DNA of 64,000 bases from JAJDZL01 sp965220665 (GTDB lineage: Bacteria; Pseudomonadota; Gammaproteobacteria; Arenicellales; JAJDZL01). Position numbers and translations under genes: made by a program. The notes beneath the pieces were generated by a model. The model saw only the letters and a list, made by a program, of their open reading frames with translations. It did no database searches and was not told the DNA's origin. How positions within the stretch are numbered: position 1 is the stretch's first letter; the number at the start of each line of letters is the position of its first letter. Positions 27,275 to 36,451 of this stretch are shown piece after piece. Location: positions 1,116,001 through 1,180,000 of the forward strand of contig CBDCQQ010000005.1 of assembly GCA_965220665.1 (NCBI GenBank), given 5' to 3'.

Positions 27275-28099
27275 CTATGAGCGATAAACGCCACTACCAA
27301 TCACGCGCTCAAGCCCGACGATCACATCCAGAATGATGATCAGTCCAATAGTGAACAGCATCAGAATAACAGAGGCCGCTGCGATGGTCAGGTCGAAGTT
27401 GGTACGCATCATACTGACCATGGCAACAGGAAGTGTGTAAGTCTGGGGTGAGGTCAAAAACAGGCTGACTGCGACGTCGTCCATGGAGAATGCAAAAGCA
27501 AATACTGCACCGGCTACCATTCCTGTGCGTGCCAGTGGGAACGTAACATCCCAGAATGCTTGGCGTTCGTTGGCACCCAGTGTCATGGCCGCTTCGGTCA
27601 GGTTCCTGCGTATTCCTGTCAATCCAGCGAGTGTTGTTCTCACCGCGTAGGGAAAGGTAATGATGATATGACCAGCCAACAAGCGGGGGTAGCCTTGAAA
27701 TACACCAATCAACGCAAAAAACAGCAGTAATGAAAATCCGATCACTACGGCGGGAATCACCAGTGGCGAGAGAAAGATGGTTTCCAGTGCCTGCTTACCT
27801 GGAAAGTCATAACGGTCAAGCACAATTGCGGCACAGACGCCAGCGCAGGTTGAAACAGACGCTGCAATGACGGCAATTATCAAACTGGTTTTCAGCCCGG
27901 TCAGGTAATAGCTGTCAGAGAAAAATCTTGCATACCAGTGGAATGAGAATTCAGTTGGAGGAAAACGCCCCAGGTAGCTGCGTGCATCAAATGACATCAA
28001 GATCGAAACAATGATCGGCGCGATCAGAAATGTGACAGTCAGCAGTATGGTGCCGACTACCGCCCAAGCTCCAAAATGATCAATGTATCGCTGCAGCAT
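27275..28099 (-). CDS. ABC transporter permease (PotC-like)
   Basis: Inner-membrane permease with six predicted hydrophobic segments in 274 residues. The EAA loop reads LTEAAMTLGANERQAFWDVTFPLARTGM, contacting the ATPase. The SMDDVAVSLFLTSP segment is typical of PotC-type subunits. 9 bp from each neighbour, so translated from one message with the ATPase and the other permease. Confidence 0.9.
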   Translation of the reverse strand: MLQRYIDHFGAWAVVGTILLTVTFLIAPIIVSILMSFDARSYLGRFPPTEFSFHWYARFFSDSYYLTGLKTSLIIAVIAASVSTCAGVCAAIVLDRYDFPGKQALETIFLSPLVIPAVVIGFSLLLFFALIGVFQGYPRLLAGHIIITFPYAVRTTLAGLTGIRRNLTEAAMTLGANERQAFWDVTFPLARTGMVAGAVFAFAFSMDDVAVSLFLTSPQTYTLPVAMVSMMRTNFDLTIAAASVILMLFTIGLIIILDVIVGLERVIGSGVYRS

Positions 28100-28108
28100 A
28101 CCGGATGC

Positions 28109-28960
28109 CTAGTGTTTGATCCAGCGAGTCGTTACCAGATAGGTAACACCGTAAATGATCAGCAGCGACAGTAACAACATGATGATTGAAATCGCTGAAC
28201 CACTCGGATAATTCGCAATTTCACTAAAGCGTGAGTAAATCAGGTTGGATACGAAAAGAACTTTACCCTTGCCCAGAATCATTGGTACAACAAACGCCGA
28301 TAAACAAAGCGTAAAGGAGATGAGAAAGGCGGACAGCAGGCCAGGTACACAGAGCGGAATGGTTATCGTAAAGTGAGCTATCCAGCGCGGTGCACCAAGC
28401 GCCTGTGCTGCTTCAGTCAATCTGGGGTTAACATTCTGAATGGTTCCAAGCAGAGTTATTGCGGCAATGGGCACTAGATAATGAAGCAGTCCCAGAATCA
28501 CAACCAGTTCCGTGTAGAATCGACCGTTCATTGATACACCGAGCAAGCCGGTCAGAAACTTTGCGATTCCGGTCGGACCGAAAGTCAATTGCAGTGCATA
28601 GACCCGAACCAGAGTGCTGAGGAACATGATACCAATCAAGAATCCAACTCCGATTTTGCGCCACAAGGGAGTGAACCGTCTGGCAATTACATAGGCAATG
28701 GGGAATCCAAGAATCAACCCGACAATTGAGGCGATGAAGCCGATACGCGCGGTTTCGACAAAGTAGTACAAATACGTTACGTTGATCAACTCGGCATAAT
28801 TGAAAAACGTATAAGGCGCATCTTTAGCGGCACCAATGCGCCCAGGTTCGAACAGGCGAAAGCTCTCCTCGACGACGTTGGCTAGTGGCATCACCAGAAA
28901 GGCAAGTAGTATGCCGACACCGGGCACTAGCAGCAGAATTGCCCCACGACTGAGTTTCAT
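28109..28960 (-). CDS. ABC transporter permease (PotB-like)
   Basis: Inner-membrane permease, 283 residues, six hydrophobic segments. The EAA loop is LTEAAQALGAPRWIAHFTITIPLCVPGL. FLSTLVRVYAL in the periplasmic-side loop is typical of PotB-type subunits. It follows the binding-protein gene after 221 bp that contain a strong stem-loop, which likely lowers its expression relative to the binding protein. Confidence 0.9.
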   Translation of the reverse strand: MKLSRGAILLLVPGVGILLAFLVMPLANVVEESFRLFEPGRIGAAKDAPYTFFNYAELINVTYLYYFVETARIGFIASIVGLILGFPIAYVIARRFTPLWRKIGVGFLIGIMFLSTLVRVYALQLTFGPTGIAKFLTGLLGVSMNGRFYTELVVILGLLHYLVPIAAITLLGTIQNVNPRLTEAAQALGAPRWIAHFTITIPLCVPGLLSAFLISFTLCLSAFVVPMILGKGKVLFVSNLIYSRFSEIANYPSGSAISIIMLLLSLLIIYGVTYLVTTRWIKH

Positions 28961-29024
28961 ACTGGTGTATTACACTCCAATCGTCTGGGAAATAATCTCA
29001 AATTACTGTACCAGTAACGACTAC

Positions 29025-29080
29025 TGCCGGTGATTGAGCCCAACCACAAAGAAAGCAGTCAGAAAGACTCAACACCGGCA
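29025..29080. promoter_or_regulatory. Stem-loop between binding-protein and permease genes
   Basis: TGCCGGTGATTGAG (29025-29038) pairs with CTCAACACCGGCA (29068-29080): 13 base pairs with one bulged A. No T-run follows, so it is more likely an mRNA-stabilising or partial-attenuation hairpin than a full terminator. Such structures commonly set binding protein above permease levels. Confidence 0.55.
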
Positions 29081-29181
29081 GGTCAGGCTTTGTAGTCTGC
29101 ATCCGCGTAACCAGCCAAAAATTTACACGGTCCGATGATTCTTGACCAGCAGCCGCGAAGTGCAAGTTTCGTAGGAGGTGA

Positions 29182-30255
29182 CTACAACAGAGGAACGATA
29201 TCTTTCTCGAAGCGTTTATTCCAGCTATCCAGTTCCACACCCAGGTGATCCCAGTCCGGGATGACGACGTAGGCATCGGTTTCTTCTGGAGAAAATCTGA
29301 GATGCTGAATATCGTGTTCCGCATTAATGTTAACCGGTACTTCACCAACGTCTTGGTAGTACAGTTCACTGTTCTCCTTGCTGATGGTAAAGTTGGCGTA
29401 GTCAAAAGCCAATTCCTTGTTCGTTGAACTCGAAAGTACACACCAGCCACTGACAAACACAAAGGTCTTCAGGGAGGGATCCGTCTTCGTCAGATGAATC
29501 AATTCAGTGCCCTTGACACCGGACAGTGTACCCTGATCAACAAATGTAACAGAAGTTTCGGCGGTTTCCAGCGAGGTGATGACATCTGACGTGTTAGCGG
29601 AGACTCGTCCGATATTCCCTGATGCCGCCAGCTCTTTCAAGAACTCCCAACCGGGCTCCATGTTATATTCATCGCCGCCTCTGGCTTTGGCGAGTGCAAC
29701 GACTTGGAGATTTGTGTTGAGAGTCGGGTTTGGCCACAGAATCTGACCTTTCAGCGCTGGGTCCAGCAGATCGTCGATAGATTTGATCTCAATTGGGCAG
29801 TTTTCTGGCGCATAAGTGAAAAACACACCTGCGGTTCCTCTGGGAATGTTTTTCCAGTTACCATCCGCGTCCTTGGTGATCAATCCTTCCGGGACGTCTG
29901 CGAGGTTGGGGCAGTTGTCGAGAGTCACCGTTTCGGCCCAGCCTTCTCGAACCATCGACAAAAATACCGGGCTCCAGTTGTCTACCAGGTCATACGGAGG
30001 GTTCGGCCATGCTGCTTTGATTTTTGGCAGAATTGATGCGGCACCACCAGAGTGCAGTGTCCAGTTGATTTCGGCCTTCCCCCAAGCTTCACCTGTTTTC
30101 TTCGCATGTTCAATCCAGGGTGGACCCCAATCGACAACCGACAGAGGTTCGGCAGCGCGCGCCAAATTGATAAACGGGAACGATGATGTTGCGGCAACCG
30201 TGCCACCCGCAGCCGCGGTTTTAAGCAGATCGCGACGCGTATATTTTATTGACAT
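29182..30255 (-). CDS. ABC transporter substrate-binding protein (PotD-like), Tat-exported
   Basis: Periplasmic solute-binding protein of 357 residues. The N-terminus has a twin-arginine signal (YTRRDLLKTAAAGG) and an AxA-type cleavage region (INLARAAEP), so it is likely exported folded. The body resembles the PotD/extracellular solute-binding family (NPTLNTNLQVVALAKARGG, DYANFTISKENSELYYQD). First gene of the transporter operon, divergent from the GntR regulator across about 200 bp. Ligand unknown; context suggests an osmolyte or methylated amine. Confidence 0.88.
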   Translation of the reverse strand: MSIKYTRRDLLKTAAAGGTVAATSSFPFINLARAAEPLSVVDWGPPWIEHAKKTGEAWGKAEINWTLHSGGAASILPKIKAAWPNPPYDLVDNWSPVFLSMVREGWAETVTLDNCPNLADVPEGLITKDADGNWKNIPRGTAGVFFTYAPENCPIEIKSIDDLLDPALKGQILWPNPTLNTNLQVVALAKARGGDEYNMEPGWEFLKELAASGNIGRVSANTSDVITSLETAETSVTFVDQGTLSGVKGTELIHLTKTDPSLKTFVFVSGWCVLSSSTNKELAFDYANFTISKENSELYYQDVGEVPVNINAEHDIQHLRFSPEETDAYVVIPDWDHLGVELDSWNKRFEKDIVPLL

Positions 30256-30353
30256 GATCTATCTCCTATCTATTGCTTGATTGACAATCGCTCGGTTCAA
30301 TTTCAAAGTGCGTAAACTGCTCATTTGTCTCCACTTGTGATGCTCTGACCGAG

Positions 30354-30363
30354 CTGTATACAG
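30354..30363. promoter_or_regulatory. Candidate operator of the divergent GntR regulator
   Basis: CTGTATACAG is a perfect 10-bp palindrome in the divergent intergenic region between the transporter operon and the GntR gene. TGTATACA-type palindromes suit FCD-subfamily GntR proteins. A second symmetric element, ATATT-N8-AATAT, follows at about 30369-30386. Assignment is from position and symmetry only. Confidence 0.45.
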
Positions 30364-30456
30364 ATGTTATATTAATAGTAGAATATAGTCAACCGAATAA
30401 TTTCAGTAAAATCAAATTCGCTTTTTTTCAGCCACTGGTCTGCCTCACTTAGGTGT

Positions 30457-31302
30457 GTGAGGTCGGGTAATCTGGTGGCCATTGTTCAGATTGCGTCTAG
30501 AAAAACCCAAAACATGCGTACAGGTAATAAATCCACCAGTAAACGGAATTTCAATGAGTCGCAGTCGATCAGTCTAGGCTCCGTGCGGAGCGCGAAAGAG
30601 TCGGCGAATGAACGCCATCAAAGAATCTATCAAGTCATTCGAGAGCGGATATCGCTGCTTCACTATCCACCCCACACTGTGATTGGCGAGGTCGAACTGG
30701 CAGATGAGTTTAATGTCAGCCGTACACCGATTCGTCGGGTCCTTCAGCGATTGCAATACGAAGGTCTAGTTGACATACGAAGTGGAGTCGGCACGGTTGT
30801 AACCGATATTGACATCAAGACAATGAAAGAGGTTTATGACCTTCGTATGTATTTGACGGAACTGATTTCCGAACTGTCACCCAGAGTTATCAGTAGCGAT
30901 CACATCAGTGCAATGGAAGCGCTGATGAGCCGAACGAAATTAATGTACGACGGGCCTGACAGTGAGGCTTATGGTCGGTTATGCAATGATCTGCACGAAG
31001 TTCTGATTTCACTAATCGGTAGTGCGCCTTTGCGTGAAATTACTGACAATCTTTACTATCGTTCCGCTCGAATCTGGATTACCTTACTCCCCAATTTAGT
31101 CTGGAGTGATGTCATTTACGACCAGGAAATGGAGACAGCGGAAATCATTGCTGCGATGAAACGCAATGACATTCGCGGTGTCGTCCAAGTGCGTCGCTAT
31201 TACCTTCATACTTTATTGACCCGAATCAGCGATTACCTCAGGGGAGTAGGCCATGCGACCGTTTCCCCGATGAAACCGATAGCCATCAATTCGAGCGACT
31301 GA
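30457..31302 (+). CDS. GntR-family transcriptional regulator (FCD type)
   Basis: DNA-binding regulator with a winged helix at about residues 54-115 (ERISLLHYPPHTVIGEVELADEFNVSRTPIRRVLQRL, then GLVDIRSGVGTVV) and an all-helical FCD effector domain after it. The GTG at 30457 gives a 50-residue polar leader; an ATG at 30514 is a reasonable alternative start. It stands divergent to the ABC operon and 16 bp before the flavoprotein gene, so it probably senses the transported or oxidised solute and controls both. Confidence 0.88.
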   Translation: MRSGNLVAIVQIASRKTQNMRTGNKSTSKRNFNESQSISLGSVRSAKESANERHQRIYQVIRERISLLHYPPHTVIGEVELADEFNVSRTPIRRVLQRLQYEGLVDIRSGVGTVVTDIDIKTMKEVYDLRMYLTELISELSPRVISSDHISAMEALMSRTKLMYDGPDSEAYGRLCNDLHEVLISLIGSAPLREITDNLYYRSARIWITLLPNLVWSDVIYDQEMETAEIIAAMKRNDIRGVVQVRRYYLHTLLTRISDYLRGVGHATVSPMKPIAINSSD

Positions 31303-31318
31303 ACTGGTCATCGAGGCT

Positions 31319-33763
31319 TTGAACCTCCCGCGACATTCCCAAGTCATCATCTGTGGAGGTGGCGTTGCTGGGGCGAGTGTTGCCTATCACCTAGCCAAGC
31401 TGGGTTTTGACGATGTCGTTCTGCTTGAGCGGCATCAACTCACTTCCGGCACAACCTGGCATGCAGCTGGCCTGATTATGCAGCTTAGATCAACTCATTC
31501 CTTGACGGAACTTGGAAAGTACAACGTTGATCTATATGCACGACTGGAACAGGAAACAGGGGTATCGCCTGGATTCAAGCAGAACGGTACGCTGGGCGTA
31601 TGTCGGACGCCTGAACGTTTGTACGAAACGGAAACCGTCGCATCGATTGCGCGCAGTTTCGATATTGAAGCTCACATGATTTCCCCCGCTGAGGCTAAAG
31701 AGATTTACCCGGCGATTGATGAACATCAAATTGTGGGTGCAATCTATATTCCAAAAGACGGTCAGACAAACCCTGTGGATACGACTCAGTCGCTGATTGC
31801 AGGCGCCAGGCAAAACGGGGTCAAGGTCATAGAAGGGTGTGAGGTGTTAAAGCTGTATCAAGTGCAATCTGAAGAATTTCAGTTGGAAACGACTTTAGGG
31901 ACGATTCGCTGTGAGACGCTGGTGCTGGCTTGTGGACTTTGGACTCGCGGACTAGCTGCACAGCTTGGTGTTCACGTACCGCTTTATCCGTGCGAGCATT
32001 ACTACGTCGTTACGGAGCCCATGTCTGGCGCGACGCCAGATCTACCAGTGCTGAGAGATACTGACGGACACTGCTACATTAAGGAGGACGCTGGAAAGTG
32101 GTTGGTGGGCTCATTTGAGCCGAAAGGAAAGCCTCTTGACTTTAGTCAGATACCTTCAGGCGTACCATTCATTGAACTGCCGGAAGATTGGGATCAGTTT
32201 GCACTACCGTTCAGCAAGGCGGCTGAGATTCTGCCGGATCTTGAATCAGCTGGAATTGCGAGATTTCTGGCTGGTCCCGAGAGTTTCACACCAGACTTGC
32301 TGTTCATGATGGGTGAGGTATCCGGGCACCCCAATCTCTACATTTCTGCCGGCTATAACTCAGAGGGTGTTGAACTCAGTCCCGGTGCCGGTCGCGCGTT
32401 GGCTGAGTGGATCGCCAAAGATTCACCCACCATGGATTTGGGTTATGTTGATGTTAATCGCTTCCACCCCTATCAGAACAATTCGCGTTACTTGAGGCAG
32501 CGCAGCAGTGAAGTGCTAGGCCTGCATTACAAGATGCACTGGCCGCACAGGCAAAAGGAATCTGCCCGCGGTATCCGCAAGAGTGTTCTGCATGATCGCT
32601 GGGTAGATCTCAACGCTAGTTTTGGGGAAGCATCGTTCTGGGAGCGTCCAATGTGGTTTGCACCGCGCAGTCAATCGGTTCAGAACATTTATTCCCATAC
32701 ACGACCGAACTGGTTTCAGTACACGGCAGAGGAATGTCGTGCAGCGCGTGAATCTGCAATCATTCTAGATCAAAGTTCATTCGGCAAGTTTATGCTGCAG
32801 GGTAAGGATGCATGTAAGGTACTGCAGCAGATGTGTGCGAAAGAAATTGATGTTCCAGCTGGCAAGATCGTCTACACGCACATGTTGAACCGGAGCGGTG
32901 GAATTGAGGTGGATCTGACGGTTAACCGTATGACGGAGGACTGCTTTTTGCTGATTACTTCGGCAACTTCCGCCAGTCGAGATCACAACTGGATTCAGCG
33001 GCAAATTGCATCATCAGACAATGCAATACTAACCGATGTTACTTCTAACTATTCGGTACTATCAATTCAGGGGCCGAAGTCGCATGAAATATTGTCGGAA
33101 GTGACCACTGCTGATTTAAGTCACGAAGCATTTCCGTTTGCTACATCTAAAGAGATAGAAGTCGGTTACGCAATGGCACTTGCTAACCGGCTGACATTCA
33201 TTGGTGAGTTAGGTTGGGAACTTTTAATTGCCGCTGATTTCGCACAGGATATTTTTGATCGCATAATGGCAGCGGGTGGTCAGTCTGAGTTGAAACCAGC
33301 TGGATATCACGCACTCGAACATCTGCGGTCCGAGGCAGGCTACCGGGAATTTGATTTGGATCTGACACCAGATGACACGCCAATTGAGGCTGGGCTTTCG
33401 CACGCGGTATCGCTCAACAAATCCGCTGCTTTCACAGGTCAGGGGGCTTTGTTGAAACAGGCAGAAGCGGAATTCTTGACCAAGCGTCTGGTGCTTTTCA
33501 AACTACAGCATCCCGACCCTGTGCTCTGGGGAGAGGAAGTCATTTATCTGGATGGTCAATCCGTGGGCTACCTTTCGTCTGGTGCATATGGATTTAATCT
33601 TGGCTCATCAGTTGGGATGGGCTATGTACACCACCCGGGCGGTGTTACATCCGATTTATTGAGAAGCGGGAGGTGGGAAATCGATATCGCTGGCAGTCGA
33701 TGGCCGGTTGCCGCGTCTTTCAACGCTTTCTTTGATCCATCCAGAAATCGAATGAACAGATAA
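31319..33763 (+). CDS. Dimethylglycine/sarcosine dehydrogenase-like flavoprotein
   Basis: 814-residue FAD enzyme that oxidatively demethylates N-methylated glycines, passing the one-carbon unit to folate. The dinucleotide fold IICGGGVAGASVAYHL is at the N-terminus, and SGTTWHAAGL contains the histidine (about 48) that usually binds FAD covalently. A central FAO domain lies near 380-430, then the aminomethyltransferase (GcvT)-like half, with IQGPKSHEIL and a C-terminal barrel. It starts with TTG and is likely co-transcribed with the GntR gene. Exact substrate uncertain; creatinase in the same window would supply sarcosine. Confidence 0.85.
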   Translation: MNLPRHSQVIICGGGVAGASVAYHLAKLGFDDVVLLERHQLTSGTTWHAAGLIMQLRSTHSLTELGKYNVDLYARLEQETGVSPGFKQNGTLGVCRTPERLYETETVASIARSFDIEAHMISPAEAKEIYPAIDEHQIVGAIYIPKDGQTNPVDTTQSLIAGARQNGVKVIEGCEVLKLYQVQSEEFQLETTLGTIRCETLVLACGLWTRGLAAQLGVHVPLYPCEHYYVVTEPMSGATPDLPVLRDTDGHCYIKEDAGKWLVGSFEPKGKPLDFSQIPSGVPFIELPEDWDQFALPFSKAAEILPDLESAGIARFLAGPESFTPDLLFMMGEVSGHPNLYISAGYNSEGVELSPGAGRALAEWIAKDSPTMDLGYVDVNRFHPYQNNSRYLRQRSSEVLGLHYKMHWPHRQKESARGIRKSVLHDRWVDLNASFGEASFWERPMWFAPRSQSVQNIYSHTRPNWFQYTAEECRAARESAIILDQSSFGKFMLQGKDACKVLQQMCAKEIDVPAGKIVYTHMLNRSGGIEVDLTVNRMTEDCFLLITSATSASRDHNWIQRQIASSDNAILTDVTSNYSVLSIQGPKSHEILSEVTTADLSHEAFPFATSKEIEVGYAMALANRLTFIGELGWELLIAADFAQDIFDRIMAAGGQSELKPAGYHALEHLRSEAGYREFDLDLTPDDTPIEAGLSHAVSLNKSAAFTGQGALLKQAEAEFLTKRLVLFKLQHPDPVLWGEEVIYLDGQSVGYLSSGAYGFNLGSSVGMGYVHHPGGVTSDLLRSGRWEIDIAGSRWPVAASFNAFFDPSRNRMNR

Positions 33764-33823
33764 GGATTCGACGCCTTTAACTTTTCCAACCTGAATTGAA
33801 TTCGAGCATTCCGACAAAAGCGA

Positions 33824-35191
33824 TTAATTTTTACGTTTTTGCCGTTTCTTCGGTTGATTCGTCCGCAGTTCAGACGGAACAAGATCATAGATTTTTCGAT
33901 CTATCGCGAATTTACGGTCCTTAACGTGGGCTTCGTGGTTTTGAACAATTTTGTCAGGTTCATATACATAGTTGGCGAGCATGCCAGCAGATTGCCGAAT
34001 TCCATTTGGCGAGCAGTCGCCAAGCCAGTTCAGGCGCTTTAGTCGGGCTCCATTTCTAAGATGAAAGCGGGCAACAGGATCTAGCGGCTCATCTTTCTTT
34101 CGAGCATAGGCCAGATAGTAGGCGACAAAACCCTGCAATGCTGGTTTTAACGATTCCAACAGTTTTTCGTCTTCAAACCAGTCATCTGATTGTATTTTCA
34201 CCATCAATTCATGATCTTCTTTGGAAATGGAAAATTGATCTGGGTGCTTCAGAATTGAATCAAACCATTTTCTAAATCCGGGAATGGGCGAAAGCGTTGA
34301 AAAATGTTTAAGGTTTGGAAACTCACGGGAGAGATGTTCTACAACCTGTTTAATCAGAAGATTTCCAAATGAAATGCCTTTCAGTCCTTGCTGGCAGTTA
34401 TTGATTGAATAAAAAATGGCGGTATCAGCCTTTTGGGGATTGGTGACAGATCGAGTGGCATCAATAATCGGTTCAATCGACTCAGAAAGCCCCTGCACCA
34501 GAGCGACTTCCACGAATATCAGCGGCTCGTTTGGTAGAGTGGGATGAAAGAACGCAAAGCACCGTCGATCATCCGCAAGTCGCCCGCGCAAGTCTTGCCA
34601 GCCTTTCATGGCATGAACTGATTCGTACTGCATCAGTTTTTCCAGAATGATGGCTGGAGTCTCCCAATTTATTTGTTCAATTTCTAAAAATCCGCGGTTA
34701 AACCATGAAAACAACAAGTGCTTCAAATCATATTCAATCGGTTCAAGGTGCGGGTGCTTTCGCAGCAGTTCAAGAAGATCGCGACGCATTTGCACAATGG
34801 TTGCGGTGCCGCCCGGTGCCATATTGATACGTCGGATGAGTTCCTGGCACTGGGATTCGACCTGCTCTGTTAAACGCCTGAGTGAGGCTGGGTCGCGCAG
34901 ATTACAAAATGCCTCAGCGGCTGAAGCCACTTCATCAGCATCGACGCTGAACTGGTCGTTGACCATTTCGAAGAACTCCAGTCGTTCATCTTGGTCCAGG
35001 TCTTGGTATTGGTTGACGATGTCTCGTGCAATCGCGATACCAGAAGCTTCACCTCGGGTTGATAGCAACTCGTTACAAAGAACAGTCAGCTTTTTCGACT
35101 GACCTAATGTCGAACGCAATCGAGTGCGCAATAACTCCATTCCAGTATCCGCAACGGAGTGCAGAAATTGATTGAAGCGTAAAGAGTTCAT
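33824..35191 (-). CDS. mcd: Malonyl-CoA decarboxylase
   Basis: Converts malonyl-CoA to acetyl-CoA and CO2. The 455-residue protein has the helical N-terminal domain (to about residue 190) and a GCN5-like catalytic domain. Family blocks SINNCQQGLKGISFGNLLIK and HFSTLSPIPGFRKWF are present, with conserved serine and histidine residues in them. The lysine-rich end (KKRQKRKN) is ordinary. It converges with the flavoprotein gene (60 bp). It could recycle acetyl-CoA from malonate catabolism or limit fatty-acid synthesis; context does not decide. Confidence 0.92.
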   Translation of the reverse strand: MNSLRFNQFLHSVADTGMELLRTRLRSTLGQSKKLTVLCNELLSTRGEASGIAIARDIVNQYQDLDQDERLEFFEMVNDQFSVDADEVASAAEAFCNLRDPASLRRLTEQVESQCQELIRRINMAPGGTATIVQMRRDLLELLRKHPHLEPIEYDLKHLLFSWFNRGFLEIEQINWETPAIILEKLMQYESVHAMKGWQDLRGRLADDRRCFAFFHPTLPNEPLIFVEVALVQGLSESIEPIIDATRSVTNPQKADTAIFYSINNCQQGLKGISFGNLLIKQVVEHLSREFPNLKHFSTLSPIPGFRKWFDSILKHPDQFSISKEDHELMVKIQSDDWFEDEKLLESLKPALQGFVAYYLAYARKKDEPLDPVARFHLRNGARLKRLNWLGDCSPNGIRQSAGMLANYVYEPDKIVQNHEAHVKDRKFAIDRKIYDLVPSELRTNQPKKRQKRKN

Positions 35192-35342
35192 TGTCAGACT
35201 TCCCTTGGTTCCGACTTACCAATTGCACCAACTAAAAACTTGATGAATGACACGTTCGGTGACTACTTAAGTCAGATTTAAGGTGGTAAATTCTTGAAGG
35301 CACACCAAAATTTCTGCTGCTTTTACTCACACATCATTCAGC

Positions 35343-35681
35343 TTATCGGTAAAACACAACGAGTAGTGCACCATTGGGTGAGTAGGAGTTGTGTTTTGTT
35401 TTTGCCTCCAGCCAAACAAGGTCACCAGCTTTGTAGCGATACCCGTCATGATCAACAACCTCCCCTTCCAATACATAAAACTCTTCATCACCGTCGTGAA
35501 CGTGCGGAGTTGTCGTATGTCCTGGTGACATTCGGTAAACATGAAAACCGTAACCTCGTTTGTTATTCGGGTTGACTTGCAGCACCTCTCCATCCTCACG
35601 GCCGTTCTCGTCAATGAACGGCAGAAAAGTGCCGTCTGCTATTTTCACCACGCGTCGTTTTTCTTTCTCTATTGGTTTCAT
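35343..35681 (-). CDS. Cupin-domain protein
   Basis: Small single-domain cupin of 112 residues. Motif 1 is PGHTTTPHVHDGDEEFYVLEGEV, with HxH and E metal ligands, and motif 2 is AGDLVWLEAKTKHNS. It could be a metal-dependent isomerase, dioxygenase or a sensor domain; no substrate can be named. It follows coaX by 8 bp, so the AEC transporter, coaX and this gene form one leftward unit. Confidence 0.85.
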   Translation of the reverse strand: MKPIEKEKRRVVKIADGTFLPFIDENGREDGEVLQVNPNNKRGYGFHVYRMSPGHTTTPHVHDGDEEFYVLEGEVVDHDGYRYKAGDLVWLEAKTKHNSYSPNGALLVVFYR

Positions 35682-35689
35682 GGTACTGT

Positions 35690-36448
35690 CTATTGTTCGT
35701 TAGTAGGTTGTTGCTGAATTGCTCTTGAAATGACATTGAGACCAATAAGCGTAAGATTCGAGACCATCTCGAAATTGTATGATGAATGCTCGGCTATGAG
35801 CGAACAAGTCCCGCCGGTCAGTAGCAGTTTTGGGGTACTGCCAACCAACTCGGAATATTTTTGAACCAGCAGTTCAACACCTCCGACAGTTGTGTATAGG
35901 ACACCGCTTGAGACAGCTTCAACTGTACTCTTTGCTGGCAGTTCAGGTGAAAGAGCGTAAAACTCACGTATGCCAGGTGCGCGCCGCCACAGTGAGTCCC
36001 GGGCAAGTTCAAATCCCGGGAGAATCGAGCCACCGATAAATTCACCCTTTGTGGTAAGTGCATCGACCGTCACTGCGGTGCCGCTATCCACAATAATTGC
36101 AGCAGACTGATATAACGACCAGGCGCCAATAAGTGCCGCCCACCGATCTGCACCCAGTTCACTGATCTCTCGATAACAATTTCTTACGCCGCATTGTTCT
36201 GCTTTTGAGGTTATCTGAGACGCCTCAACATTCCATTTTGCTGACACAAAGCTCTGGAGTATGGCCGTGCAGGCTAGGTCTGCAACGCTGACAAATAAAA
36301 CCCCTGATACATGATTCAGATGGTCGAAACTCAGAGTAAGATTTTGGTTTAAATCAGATTGTCGTGAGGGAAAGATTCCTTTCTCATCACCAAACTGCCA
36401 TTTCGCATTCTGGTTGCCAATATCAATTAACAGATACACGGTCTTCAA
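35690..36448 (-). CDS. coaX: Type III pantothenate kinase
   Basis: First enzyme of coenzyme A synthesis, phosphorylating pantothenate. The 252-residue ASKHA-fold protein shows DIGNQNAKW near the N-terminus, ELGADRWAALIGAW, the phosphate/metal loop IVDSGTAVTVDAL and GGSILPGFELARDSL, all family hallmarks. Start appears to be TTG. It lies 3 bp after the AEC transporter gene. Confidence 0.92.
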   Translation of the reverse strand: MKTVYLLIDIGNQNAKWQFGDEKGIFPSRQSDLNQNLTLSFDHLNHVSGVLFVSVADLACTAILQSFVSAKWNVEASQITSKAEQCGVRNCYREISELGADRWAALIGAWSLYQSAAIIVDSGTAVTVDALTTKGEFIGGSILPGFELARDSLWRRAPGIREFYALSPELPAKSTVEAVSSGVLYTTVGGVELLVQKYSELVGSTPKLLLTGGTCSLIAEHSSYNFEMVSNLTLIGLNVISRAIQQQPTNEQ

Positions 36449-36451
36449 ACG

